A DNA stretch of 64,000 nt from Alphaproteobacteria bacterium. GTDB lineage: Bacteria; Pseudomonadota; Alphaproteobacteria; JAAEOK01. This document shows, piece by piece, positions 37,226 to 46,023 of the stretch. Every line of letters starts with the position of its first letter. The first letter of the stretch is position 1. The stretch is from the NCBI GenBank assembly GCA_024244705.1, contig JAAEOK010000112.1:62001-126000 (forward strand), in the 5' to 3' direction. Under the pieces are notes generated by a model. It saw nothing but the letters and a program-made list of their open reading frames with translations. It made no database searches and was not told the origin of the DNA. Position numbers and translations under genes: made by a program.

Positions 37226-39748
37226 TCACCCCTGGTGGAGGCCGCTGTGACTATCGAGTGGTCGCTTGAGGGTAGTGAGAAATGCGGCCTGATGGGCGTG
37301 CCGCCGGTCCAGCATCCCGAGCAAGGCGAGTTTGACGGCGTCCTGAAACAGCATCCACACGATGTTGTAGGCCCACACCCAACCGATCAGCGCCCACGAA
37401 ACCGGTGACATGAGCCAACCAAAAGCGCTGATGAAGACCGCAAAGACTTGCGTTGCAACGATGGCGGCAAACAGCTTCGGGCTCGGATGCGGCGGTTTCC
37501 AGAAGGCATGTGGCGTACGAGTCAGGAACAGCATCAGGTGACCGCCGGCGACAAGCTGGAGGAACATCATCGTCTGAAGTTGATCTCGAGGGAGCCCGTA
37601 AATGCTGTCGCCCACATAGAGCAGCCCAAAGCTTTGAACGACCGCGAGTAGGCCAAGGATGGTCGAAACCACCAGCGTACGATGCATATCCCAGCGAACC
37701 GGCTTGGGGTCGACTTCCGCGTTGTCGAACGCGATGGTCATGATCGGGATGTCGTCGAGCAGGGCGAGGGCGATGATCATGACCGCCGTGAGCGGAAAAA
37801 AATCGTAGTAGACCGTTGCCAGGACGACAAAGAACATGATGTCGATCGTCATCGCGATCCGATACAGCGTATAGCTCATCATCCGGCGAAAGATTCGACG
37901 CGCCTCCTCTAGGCCATCAATGATCACCGACAATCCAGGGGCGGTTAGGATCAGAGCAGCGGCAGCACGCGCCGCATCGGTCGCCCCGGAGACCGCAATG
38001 CCGACGTCAGCTTGCTTCAGGGCAGGCGCATCATTGACGCCGTCGCCGGTCATGCCTGTGATATGCCCGCTTTCCTGGAGCGCCTTGACGACCGCGAACT
38101 TGTGCTCCGGGAAGACCTCGGCGAAGCCATCGGCTGCGGCAACCTTCGCGGCAGCATCGGGCGGGATTTGAACCGAGCCGGCGGTGCTTGGGAACAAATC
38201 TGTTGCCGGCACGATGTTCTTGCCCATGCCGAGTTGATCCGCGATTTGGCGCGCGATTGCGACGTTGTCGCCCGTGACCATCTTGACCGCGACGCCGTAG
38301 TCATGAGCCCGGGAGATGGTTTCTTTGGAGTCGACGCGCGGCGGATCGTAGAGCGGCAGTAGGCCGAGAAACTTCCATGTCTTCTTGTCCTCGGACCGTG
38401 CGACGCCCAACGTTCGATACCCCTCGCCGGCGAGATCCTGGATATGCGATTCGATCTTGCCGCGATCGTCTTTGTCCAACTTCGCGAGATCCAGGATTAC
38501 TTGTGGCGCACCCTTGGTGACGGTGAAGCTCCCGCCGGTCGAATTGGCGATCGAGGCTTGGGTGCGTTTGCTGACAGGGTCGAAAGGTACGAAATCCGTC
38601 TGAGTATACTGCTTGAGCGTTTCCGGATCGGCCAGCCCGCCAATGACGGCAAGATCGATCGGATCGGCATCCTCGCTCTTCGAGGCGAGGGCGCCGGCGA
38701 GAACCACATCCTGTGACCGAGCGTCGGCCCATGGCTGGGTGTCGCCGAGCGTCAGTTTGTTTTGAGTCAGCGTGCCGGTTTTGTCGGAGCAGAGGATGTC
38801 GATGCCGGCGAGTTCCTCGATCGACTCGAGGCGCGAGACGATGGCCCTTTTCTTCGCCAGCATCTGCGCACCCAAGGCCATTGTCACCGAAAGTACTGCG
38901 GGCATCGCGACCGGGACCGAAGCGACCAGGAGGATCAGAACGAACTCGGCAAGCTTGAACAACTGGTCTCGATCGAAGTTGCCTCGCATAAGAAGAAGTT
39001 GGTCGATGACCAGGATCACCGCGAGCGCCAGGGCGACGACAATAAGAAAATCGCCGATACGGAGCACGGCCTTTTGGAAGTGAGAAACGGTTCCGGCCTT
39101 CTGCACGAGCTTTGCGGTGCGACCGAAAAAAGTATCGCCGCCGGTCGCGGTAGCCACCGCAATCATCTCACCTTCCTTGACAATCGACCCCGAATAGGCG
39201 TCGTCCCCGACGGATTTCGATACCGGGAGGGATTCGCCGGTTAGCGCGGCCTGGTCGATGCTCAAATAGCCGCCTTGCAGAAGTAGACAGTCCGCGGGGA
39301 CGACGTCGCCCAAACGCAGGCGGACGATATCGCCGGGAACCAGGTCGCGCGCCTCGATCTCACCCCAATCACCGTCGCGTAACGCGCGGGCCTTGAGTGC
39401 GAGAGAATTCTTCAATGCATCGAGCGCGTTAGTTGCCTGATGTTCCTCCCAAAATCCGAGGCCGGCATTGAACAGGAGCAACGCCAGAATAATGACGAAA
39501 TCACCCCAGTCCTGAACGATCAAAGCCATCAGTGCGGCCGCTTCGATCATCCAGGGAATTGGTGCCCAGAAGAATGGCCGGAGAGTTTGGAGAAGGCTCT
39601 TCTTCACCTCTTGAAGTGCGTTGGGCCCGTATTTTGCAAGCCGCTCCGCGGCTTCCGAAGCGGTCAACCCAGTGCTCGGATCGGCGCTTAGTCGCGTCAG
39701 CGTGTCAGTAACAGATGGTTTCTCTTCGCCTTGTGCCTTGGTCGCCAT
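37226..39748 (-). CDS. Plasma-membrane-type proton-pumping P-type ATPase (P3A)
   Basis: This 840-residue pump resembles fungal/plant H+-ATPases and their prokaryotic relatives. It shows TGES (170-173) in the actuator domain, the phosphorylated Asp322 in CSDKTGTLTQNKLTL, KGAPQVIL of the nucleotide domain, MVTGDNVAIARQIADQLGMG and TGDGVNDAPALKQADVGIAV. The membrane helix 4 motif is PVAMPAVLS, the P3A form. The long C-terminal autoinhibitory domain of eukaryotic enzymes is absent. It would export protons at the expense of ATP, and it shares its operon with PPK2. Confidence 0.93.
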   Translation of the reverse strand: MATKAQGEEKPSVTDTLTRLSADPSTGLTASEAAERLAKYGPNALQEVKKSLLQTLRPFFWAPIPWMIEAAALMALIVQDWGDFVIILALLLFNAGLGFWEEHQATNALDALKNSLALKARALRDGDWGEIEARDLVPGDIVRLRLGDVVPADCLLLQGGYLSIDQAALTGESLPVSKSVGDDAYSGSIVKEGEMIAVATATGGDTFFGRTAKLVQKAGTVSHFQKAVLRIGDFLIVVALALAVILVIDQLLLMRGNFDRDQLFKLAEFVLILLVASVPVAMPAVLSVTMALGAQMLAKKRAIVSRLESIEELAGIDILCSDKTGTLTQNKLTLGDTQPWADARSQDVVLAGALASKSEDADPIDLAVIGGLADPETLKQYTQTDFVPFDPVSKRTQASIANSTGGSFTVTKGAPQVILDLAKLDKDDRGKIESHIQDLAGEGYRTLGVARSEDKKTWKFLGLLPLYDPPRVDSKETISRAHDYGVAVKMVTGDNVAIARQIADQLGMGKNIVPATDLFPSTAGSVQIPPDAAAKVAAADGFAEVFPEHKFAVVKALQESGHITGMTGDGVNDAPALKQADVGIAVSGATDAARAAAALILTAPGLSVIIDGLEEARRIFRRMMSYTLYRIAMTIDIMFFVVLATVYYDFFPLTAVMIIALALLDDIPIMTIAFDNAEVDPKPVRWDMHRTLVVSTILGLLAVVQSFGLLYVGDSIYGLPRDQLQTMMFLQLVAGGHLMLFLTRTPHAFWKPPHPSPKLFAAIVATQVFAVFISAFGWLMSPVSWALIGWVWAYNIVWMLFQDAVKLALLGMLDRRHAHQAAFLTTLKRPLDSHSGLHQG

Positions 39749-40657
39749 GCTGGAGCATCCATATCGGGTGACGAAAGACTACACTAGAGCACTATGTGTT
39801 CATGTGGAAACATTCTGCCGGAGGCATTTTTCGCCATGACCAGAAAAGCGCCGCGGAGCATATCCGGCATACGGTCGAGGCGGTCGACGCCGTCATGGCG
39901 AAACAGGCCCCGGCCCGACCGGGTTGCGTTTGGGCGGGCCTCCGCGTCGTTGCCGCCCTCACCCGATGCTTCGGCATCGCGTTTCGGACGGCGCCTCGCG
40001 GGCCGCCGCCCTCAAATCGCAACAGAATTGATTCGACGTGAACACATAGCGCTCTAACCCCATCGCCCGGAAAACCGCATCGTCCAGAACGAAATCCTGA
40101 CCATTCCAATTTGGCTGGGATTCCCATGTGGAACTCTCTCGACTTGTTGGCGGGAAGCCGGATCGAGTTCTTGAAGCCCTCGGCAGGCGGCGAACTTGAA
40201 CGCGGTCGATCCATTGGCCGGAAAGACTGGTGACAGCGGCCAGGTTGGTATCCGTGGCCAGCAACTCGGTCTCGAACCGACCCATCTGGCTGGTTGATCC
40301 ACGCCCACGCGAATCCGCCTTGCCGCCGACGATCCAGCGCATCGCCGAATCGCGCCCAAGCCGGTCAGCGTCATTCACGTCCTCGTATCCGGCCAGACGA
40401 CCATAGACGAATTGGCGAAGCAGACCGACGACGCCGTGTCAGCCGTTCTTGCCCGTTCGCCCTTCGGCCAGGACCTTACTCACCAATGCGGTTCGGATCC
40501 TTACGATATCGCTCCGGATAGCCTACTCGGCCGAGTTTGACGGGATTGGCGCATCCTTCGCGCGAAGGAATTAGCGTCAACAGCGATTGCGTCGCGCCGA
40601 TAGGCGCCAGACTCACCCTCCACTGCCGCCCGACATGGTGAGCAATAGGCCAATCGA
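39749..40657. other. Gene-poor region with inverted-repeat element
   Basis: No gene is supportable in these 909 bases between the ATPase and MFS genes. The left third holds an inverted-repeat element (39785-40056). The rest contains several overlapping open frames on both strands without recognisable domains or ribosome sites, so it looks like decayed coding sequence. The MFS gene ends at 40658. Confidence 0.5.
39785..40056. repeat. 272-bp element bounded by 21-bp imperfect inverted repeats
   Basis: The left arm 39785-39805 (TAGAGCACTATGTGTTCATG plus T) and the right arm 40036-40056, read in reverse complement, match at 19 of 21 positions. The repeats start at the same base on both sides and similarity stops immediately outside. 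The interior encodes no transposase and is GC-rich. This fits a non-autonomous mobile element (MITE-like) or an extended repetitive intergenic element. No clear target duplication is seen. Confidence 0.6.
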
Positions 40658-42232
40658 TCATTGCGATGCCTTTCCCATATTCGCGATCGGGCCGCGCATC
40701 AGCCAGACGCACAAGGCCGATCCAAGCAATGCTACCAGGGACGCCATGACCATGACGTCGTCGAAAGTGTCGTCGAGGACGCCGATCAGCGTGGCCTTGA
40801 TTGTTTCGGCGTCCGCCGCCGTGAACTGGGCCAGGGCCTGTTTGACATCGGCGGCCGAGCCATGGGCGAGCTCATGGATCAGACCGAGTTGATCGGCCGG
40901 CCCCGAATGCACGGTCGCGACGACGGCGGCAACCGCCGCGTGCTCGACATGGGCCGTCACCAGCCCGCCGGCGACGATGCCCATCGTGCAGCCGAAGTAG
41001 AGACAGGTGTTGATCGTGCCCGACCCCTGGCCGGCGTCTCCGTCGGGCAATACGCGGAGACCAACACGCGGCAACAGAGGCATCGTCAGGCCGAATCCGG
41101 CGCCGACGAGCAGTAATACCCACCAAAAATCGCCGTAGGCCGATTGGTCGGTCGTGTAATGAAGAAGCCAGAGGCCGACCACCAAGAAGGCCATGCCGAT
41201 GACGGTCGGCCATCGAAAACTATATGGGGCGAGGAGCCGGGGTGCCAAAATCGATAATGCAAACATCATCGCCGTCAGCGGCAACAACGACAAACCGGCA
41301 TTGATCGGCGAAAGATGCATGGTGCCGGGCGCCTGAACGAACAAATTGTAAAAGTAGAGAAAGGCAGTCATCACGAAGCCGACGATGGACATGCCTGCGG
41401 TCGCGGCGACAAATCGGGGCTTCGTGAAGTAGCGGAAATTTATCAGCGGATCCGCTGCGTGCCGTTCTGCAATGGCGAACGCCGCCGCGGCAACGATCGC
41501 AACCGACAGCGTCGATAATGTGTCGAATGACCACCACCCGGCCACATGGGCGTTGGTGAGGCCATAGGCAAGGGTCGCGAGCGTCACGACCAAGAACACC
41601 ACACCGAGATTATCCAGCTTGGCGTCGCGATGCGTTTCTTTTGGGATGATCGCCGCTTTTCCGACTCGCCAGGCGAGCCCGAGGGCAAACGACAACAAGA
41701 TGATATCGAAGACAAAAATTGCCCGCCATCCGATATATGCCGTCAGCAGTCCACCGGTGATTGGCCCGATGCCGAACCCGAGTGCGACCATGCCACCCCA
41801 CAGGCCGACAACTGTCGCGCGCTTCGCCTCGGGCGTCGTCACACTCAAGATCGCGACCGGCGTGGCAAATATCGAAGCCGCGCCGATTCCCTGCAATATT
41901 CGCCCGAACAGCATCAGCACCGTTTCAGTTGCCAGCACGGCAGCCGCCGAGCCGATCGCGAAAGTGGCCAGCCCGAGGGTGAAAATTCGGAGTTTGCCGA
42001 AAATATCCGCGCACCGTCCGACGACGGCGACAAGCGACGCGCAGGCAAGCATGTAGGCGCTAACGACCCATTGCAGGGCCTCGGCTCCCATAACCAGGTC
42101 GCGCTTGATCTCGGGGATGGCCGTTACCACGGCCGTGGTGTTGAAGGCGACGACAAGCGTCCCGAGGCAGGCCATGAACAGAACCAGCCTGCTCCCAGGC
42201 CGATCGGTTTTCGGCTCTAACTTTTCAGCCAT
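40658..42232 (-). CDS. MFS drug/solute exporter, DHA2 (EmrB/QacA) family
   Basis: This protein of about 524 residues has roughly 14 hydrophobic segments. The N-terminal half shows VVTAIPEIKRDLVMGAEALQ followed by WVVSAYMLACASLVAVVGRC (helix 1/2 region). Motif C of antiporters lies in GLWGGMVALGFGIGPITGGL, and PLLPRVGLRVLPDGDAGQGS is typical of the DHA2 C-terminal half. It most likely exports toxic compounds by proton antiport. I use ATG 42232; the longer frame to 42301 is not conserved. No TetR/MarR repressor is adjacent. Confidence 0.9.
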   Translation of the reverse strand: MAEKLEPKTDRPGSRLVLFMACLGTLVVAFNTTAVVTAIPEIKRDLVMGAEALQWVVSAYMLACASLVAVVGRCADIFGKLRIFTLGLATFAIGSAAAVLATETVLMLFGRILQGIGAASIFATPVAILSVTTPEAKRATVVGLWGGMVALGFGIGPITGGLLTAYIGWRAIFVFDIILLSFALGLAWRVGKAAIIPKETHRDAKLDNLGVVFLVVTLATLAYGLTNAHVAGWWSFDTLSTLSVAIVAAAAFAIAERHAADPLINFRYFTKPRFVAATAGMSIVGFVMTAFLYFYNLFVQAPGTMHLSPINAGLSLLPLTAMMFALSILAPRLLAPYSFRWPTVIGMAFLVVGLWLLHYTTDQSAYGDFWWVLLLVGAGFGLTMPLLPRVGLRVLPDGDAGQGSGTINTCLYFGCTMGIVAGGLVTAHVEHAAVAAVVATVHSGPADQLGLIHELAHGSAADVKQALAQFTAADAETIKATLIGVLDDTFDDVMVMASLVALLGSALCVWLMRGPIANMGKASQ

Positions 42233-42322
42233 TGGGTATAGTCCAAACAGGGTTTTCGTGGGCACTGTAACATTCCGCGCACACCAAAAAGAGAAGGCCA
42301 TGAACGGTCATCGGGATTCCGT

Positions 42323-43297
42323 TCAAAGGCTTCCGAAAAATGCCTCTGCACATCGATCATGCCAGGGTACCGTATCGCCGGAACCGTGAAATCCAACGTG
42401 GCCGCCATGTCGCGACAACAACAAGCGCACGTTGGGTGTGCGCGACCAATCCCCTTCAAGATAGGCGTTCGGTGAGATCCAGGGGTCATCGAGAGCATGT
42501 ACAATCAAAGTCGGAATCGCAATTCCGTCGATGAATTCCCGGGATGAACATTGCCGGTAATAGTGGTCCGCGCTGTCGAACCCGTTGCGCGGCGCAATGA
42601 AACGATCGTCAAACTGATAGACGGATTTGGCGCCCTCTATGGTCCTGCGCTCATCTTCGCTAAGTTCGGCGCCGGCGGCCGTCGCCTCCTCCTTCATCCG
42701 GTTCAAAATGTAATCGTGATAGAGCCGATTGCGCGGCCGGCGCATGGTGCGAGACGCCGCGCACAGATCGAGCGGAACCGAAATCGCCACGGCGCCGCGC
42801 AATCTCGCCGCCATCCCGGCCTCGCCCAGATGCTTCAAGAGCACGTTGCCGCCCAAGGAATAGCCGAGGGCGACAATTCCGGCCGGCTCGTCGATCTGCT
42901 CGAAGACGGCGGCGATGTCCTCGCTCTTGCCCGCGTGATATTGCCCCCGGCAGGTTGGGCGTGCCGGCGCCGACCCGCGGAGATTGAGCCGCACGACCGG
43001 GTAACCGTGCCGCAGCAAGTGATGGGCGGTGACTCGGACATGAATGCTGTCCTCGCAACCGGTCAGGCCGTGGATCAGAATAGCGATCGGTTTCCCCGGG
43101 GATTCTAGGCCGGGTCGATGGAGCGCGCCGATCAATCGGTCACCGTCCGCCATGGCGAATTGGATCCTTTCCAACGGCCAGGGCGAGAGATCGGCGTCGG
43201 TTTGCGTCAATATGTTTCGCAACGTTTGAAGGTCGCCGCCGAACCACGGCAGACGCGGCCGAAATGGCGGAAAGAACTGATCGTCATCGGTCCTCAC
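42323..43297 (-). CDS. YheT-like alpha/beta hydrolase
   Basis: This protein of about 324 residues belongs to the COG0429 (YheT/ABHD) hydrolases. FFPPFRPRLPWFGGDLQTLR at the N-terminus is a family hallmark. The oxyanion strand reads ILIHGLTGCEDSIHVRV, the nucleophile Ser lies in ALGYSLGGNVLLKHLG and the His in SRHGGHVGF. The open frame begins with a TTG at 43315, but GTG 43297 overlaps the upstream hydrolase stop (GTGA) and is more likely. Substrates of the family are poorly known; esters of lipids or xenobiotics are possible. Confidence 0.88.
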   Translation of the reverse strand: MRTDDDQFFPPFRPRLPWFGGDLQTLRNILTQTDADLSPWPLERIQFAMADGDRLIGALHRPGLESPGKPIAILIHGLTGCEDSIHVRVTAHHLLRHGYPVVRLNLRGSAPARPTCRGQYHAGKSEDIAAVFEQIDEPAGIVALGYSLGGNVLLKHLGEAGMAARLRGAVAISVPLDLCAASRTMRRPRNRLYHDYILNRMKEEATAAGAELSEDERRTIEGAKSVYQFDDRFIAPRNGFDSADHYYRQCSSREFIDGIAIPTLIVHALDDPWISPNAYLEGDWSRTPNVRLLLSRHGGHVGFHGSGDTVPWHDRCAEAFFGSL

Positions 43298-44142
43298 TCC
43301 GTCGCCCGTAGCCAATCGCCGACCAGACCGATCTGCCGGTCATCCATCACCATCGGCGTGTGCCCGCATCCCGCAATCTCCTCTATTTGGGCCATTGGCC
43401 CCCGCACCGCCATTTCCGCCGCCGTTTCCGGCAACAGAAGGTCCGACGTCTCGCCGCGCAAGACCAGGACCGGACAGCGAATGGCGTCCCATACCGGCCA
43501 CAGGTCGATGTCGTCGATCGGCCCGGTATTAAACGCCTCGGCGATGCCCGGGTCATAGTGCAACGTCAGCGATCCATCATCGCGGCGGCGCATGCCGTGG
43601 TCGGCAAGGTGGCGCCATTGGGCGTCCGTCAAAGGTCCAAACGGGGCCGCGACGTCACGCAAATAGGCTTCGACTTCACCAATGTCGGCGAAGGTTGGAT
43701 CGGTACCAACGTAGAAGGAAATGCGCAGCAAAGCCGCCTTTGGAATGAAGGGTCCGACGTCGACAAGCACCAGCCGTCGTATCGGCGAGTTGGGCTGCAT
43801 CGCCATGAACATGCCGATAAGGCCGCCCATCGACGTTCCGACCCAGTCGACCTGCTCTCGGTTCAGGCGCGCGATGAGCGCTGTCATATCGGTCAGATAT
43901 TGCGGATAGCCATAGGCGGATTTATCACCCAGCCAATCGCTTTTGCCGCGCCCCACGACATCCGGACAAGCGGTCCGAAAGTCCTTCGAAAGCGCGCCCG
44001 CCAAGGCATCGAAATCACGCCCGTTGCGGGTCAAGCCGTGGACACAGATAAGTGTCTTCTCGGCCAGTTCCGAACCCCACTCGGTGTAAGCCACGCGATG
44101 GAAACCCGTTTTGTTTAGCGATTTATAACTGTGTGTTTTCAT
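43294..44142 (-). CDS. Alpha/beta hydrolase
   Basis: This 282-residue hydrolase has the HG oxyanion motif LICVHGLTRNGRDFDALAGA, the nucleophile Ser in WVGTSMGGLIGM, the acid Asp in the LRGETSDLLL region and His in GCGHTPMVM near the C-terminus. The full triad predicts an active esterase, lactonase or C-C hydrolase; nothing nearby narrows it. It lies upstream of the YheT-like gene with a GTGA overlap. An AT-rich region (44143-44190) precedes it and probably holds the promoter shared divergently with the acyl-CoA synthetase. Confidence 0.88.
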   Translation of the reverse strand: MKTHSYKSLNKTGFHRVAYTEWGSELAEKTLICVHGLTRNGRDFDALAGALSKDFRTACPDVVGRGKSDWLGDKSAYGYPQYLTDMTALIARLNREQVDWVGTSMGGLIGMFMAMQPNSPIRRLVLVDVGPFIPKAALLRISFYVGTDPTFADIGEVEAYLRDVAAPFGPLTDAQWRHLADHGMRRRDDGSLTLHYDPGIAEAFNTGPIDDIDLWPVWDAIRCPVLVLRGETSDLLLPETAAEMAVRGPMAQIEEIAGCGHTPMVMDDRQIGLVGDWLRATE

Positions 44143-44368
44143 AATTTTATGAATATTATTTAATCCTATTTCTCATATATATATGCGCCCATGCTTGGAC
44201 CGTTTGCCCGTCGATACGGCGTGCAGCCCGGCGCCATGATCGGTTGCGGTGACTCGGTCGTCCCGGCCGGGAATGCACAGGTAGACCGGCAACCGGCTTA
44301 CATCAAGCGGCTTTCGCTTGAATTCGCCTCGACGCCGCGTATTGTCTCGCGGCATCTCTGAGGACCGA

Positions 44369-45904
44369 ATGATCCCGATGTCCAATAATCTTTACAGCTT
44401 GTTTGAAAGCCGTTTCCCGGCCGATCGCACGGCGCCCTTTGTCGAGACGGTTGATGGCAAGATCTACACCTATCACGACCTCGAGGTCACGTCGGCACGG
44501 TATGCCAACTTGCTGCGGTCCTTGGGTGTCGCGAAGGGGGACCGGGTCGCGGTGCAGGTCGAAAAATCGGCGGAAAATGTCTTCCTTTACCTCGCCTGTC
44601 TGCGGGCCGGTGCCGCGTTGCTGCCACTCAACACGGCCTACCAAAAGACCGAGCTCGCCTACTTCCTCGGCGATGCCGCGCCGCGCGTCTTCGTCTGCCA
44701 GCCCGATCGTCTTTCGGAGGCCCAAGCGATAGCGGGCGAACACGAGGTGCCCCATGTGATAACGCTGGGTCGGCGCGGCGACGGCAGTCTGGCCCAAGAC
44801 ACCGCGACCTTGGCCGACACTTTTGAAACCGTTGCCACCGACGCCGACGACCTGGCCGCGATTCTGTATACGTCCGGGACCACGGGGCGCTCGAAGGGCG
44901 CCATGTTAAGTCATCGCAACCTGTCTTCGAACGGAATCACTTTGCATCGGCTTTGGGGATTCCGGGAGAGCGACGTACTGCTCCACGTGCTGCCCATATT
45001 CCATACCCATGGTCTGTTCGTCGGGCTCAATTGCGTCCTCCTCAACGGCAGCTCGATGCTGTTCCTCGAGAGATTCGATATCGACGAGGTCATCCGCCTG
45101 CTGCCGCGCGCGACGGTCTTTATGGGCGTACCGACATTCTATACGCGCCTCTTGGCTCGTGAAGACTTCGGCTTGCCGTCCTGCCGCTCGATGCGGCTGT
45201 TCATATCCGGTTCGGCACCGCTTCTCGAAGAGACCTTCAAGGATTTCGCCGCCCGTACCGGCCATGAAATCCTCGAACGCTACGGGATGACCGAAACCGG
45301 AATGAATACCTCGAACCCGCTCGACGGCCGTCGCGTCGCCGGGACAGTGGGGCCGCCCCTGCCCGGTGTCGACGTCAGGATAAGCGACGATAAAGGTGCC
45401 GAGATCGAGCCCGGCGGGATCGGCGTGCTTGAGGTGCGCGGTCCCAACGTATTCTCCGGCTATTGGCAGATGCCGGAAAAGACCAAACAGGAATTCCGTG
45501 ACGACGGATACTTTATCACCGGTGACCTGTCGCGGGTTGACGCCGACGGCTATATCCATATCGTCGGACGTTCAAAGGACCTCATTATATCCGGCGGCTT
45601 CAACGTCTATCCGAAGGAGGTCGAGGGCTTCATCGATGCCATCGACGGCGTAGACGAATCGGCGGTCATTGGTTTGGCCCACCCCGATTTTGGCGAGGCC
45701 GTGGCGGCGGTAGTCACGCTCAGGGACGGCGCCGACGGCCTTGGTGAGGCGGACATTATCGCCCAGCTGAAAGACGAGGTCGCGCGGTTCAAGGTGCCGA
45801 AAAGAATTTTTCTCGTCGATGAGCTGCCTCGCAACACAATGGGCAAGGTGCAGAAAAACGTCCTACGGCAGCGCTATGAGAGTACGTTTGCCAATGGCGG
45901 TTGA
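44369..45904 (+). CDS. matB: Malonyl-CoA synthetase
   Basis: This 511-residue ANL-superfamily ligase activates malonate (and often methylmalonate) to the CoA thioester. Motifs are the P-loop YTSGTTGRSKGAMLSH, YGMTETGMNTSNPLDG, GRSKDLIISGGFNVYPKEVE and the catalytic Lys in LPRNTMGKVQKN. The whole protein follows the Rhodopseudomonas MatB sequence as I remember it, including HTHGLFVGLN and MGVPTFYTRLL. ATG 44369 has AGGA four bases upstream; ATG 44378 is an alternative. No malonyl-CoA decarboxylase (matA) is adjacent, so the product may feed fatty-acid or polyketide synthesis, or salvage free malonate. Confidence 0.92.
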   Translation: MIPMSNNLYSLFESRFPADRTAPFVETVDGKIYTYHDLEVTSARYANLLRSLGVAKGDRVAVQVEKSAENVFLYLACLRAGAALLPLNTAYQKTELAYFLGDAAPRVFVCQPDRLSEAQAIAGEHEVPHVITLGRRGDGSLAQDTATLADTFETVATDADDLAAILYTSGTTGRSKGAMLSHRNLSSNGITLHRLWGFRESDVLLHVLPIFHTHGLFVGLNCVLLNGSSMLFLERFDIDEVIRLLPRATVFMGVPTFYTRLLAREDFGLPSCRSMRLFISGSAPLLEETFKDFAARTGHEILERYGMTETGMNTSNPLDGRRVAGTVGPPLPGVDVRISDDKGAEIEPGGIGVLEVRGPNVFSGYWQMPEKTKQEFRDDGYFITGDLSRVDADGYIHIVGRSKDLIISGGFNVYPKEVEGFIDAIDGVDESAVIGLAHPDFGEAVAAVVTLRDGADGLGEADIIAQLKDEVARFKVPKRIFLVDELPRNTMGKVQKNVLRQRYESTFANGG

Positions 45905-46023
45905 TACGCCTCCATTGTCGATAACCACACCACCGTCGGTCGCCAAGATGCTGGTTGGCGACGGGTCCGCGCGGCGAGAACGTGCCGGCCTGGGCGTCGG
46001 CCGCTAAAGGGCGGAAATCCGCT

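Noticed and set aside
39959-40378. 139-codon open frame on the minus strand
   Set aside because: It overlaps the inverted-repeat element and lacks a domain or ribosome site; it is treated as part of the decayed region.
40310-40553. Open plus-strand stretch with protein-like composition
   Set aside because: It lacks a start codon in a sensible context and does not resemble a known protein.
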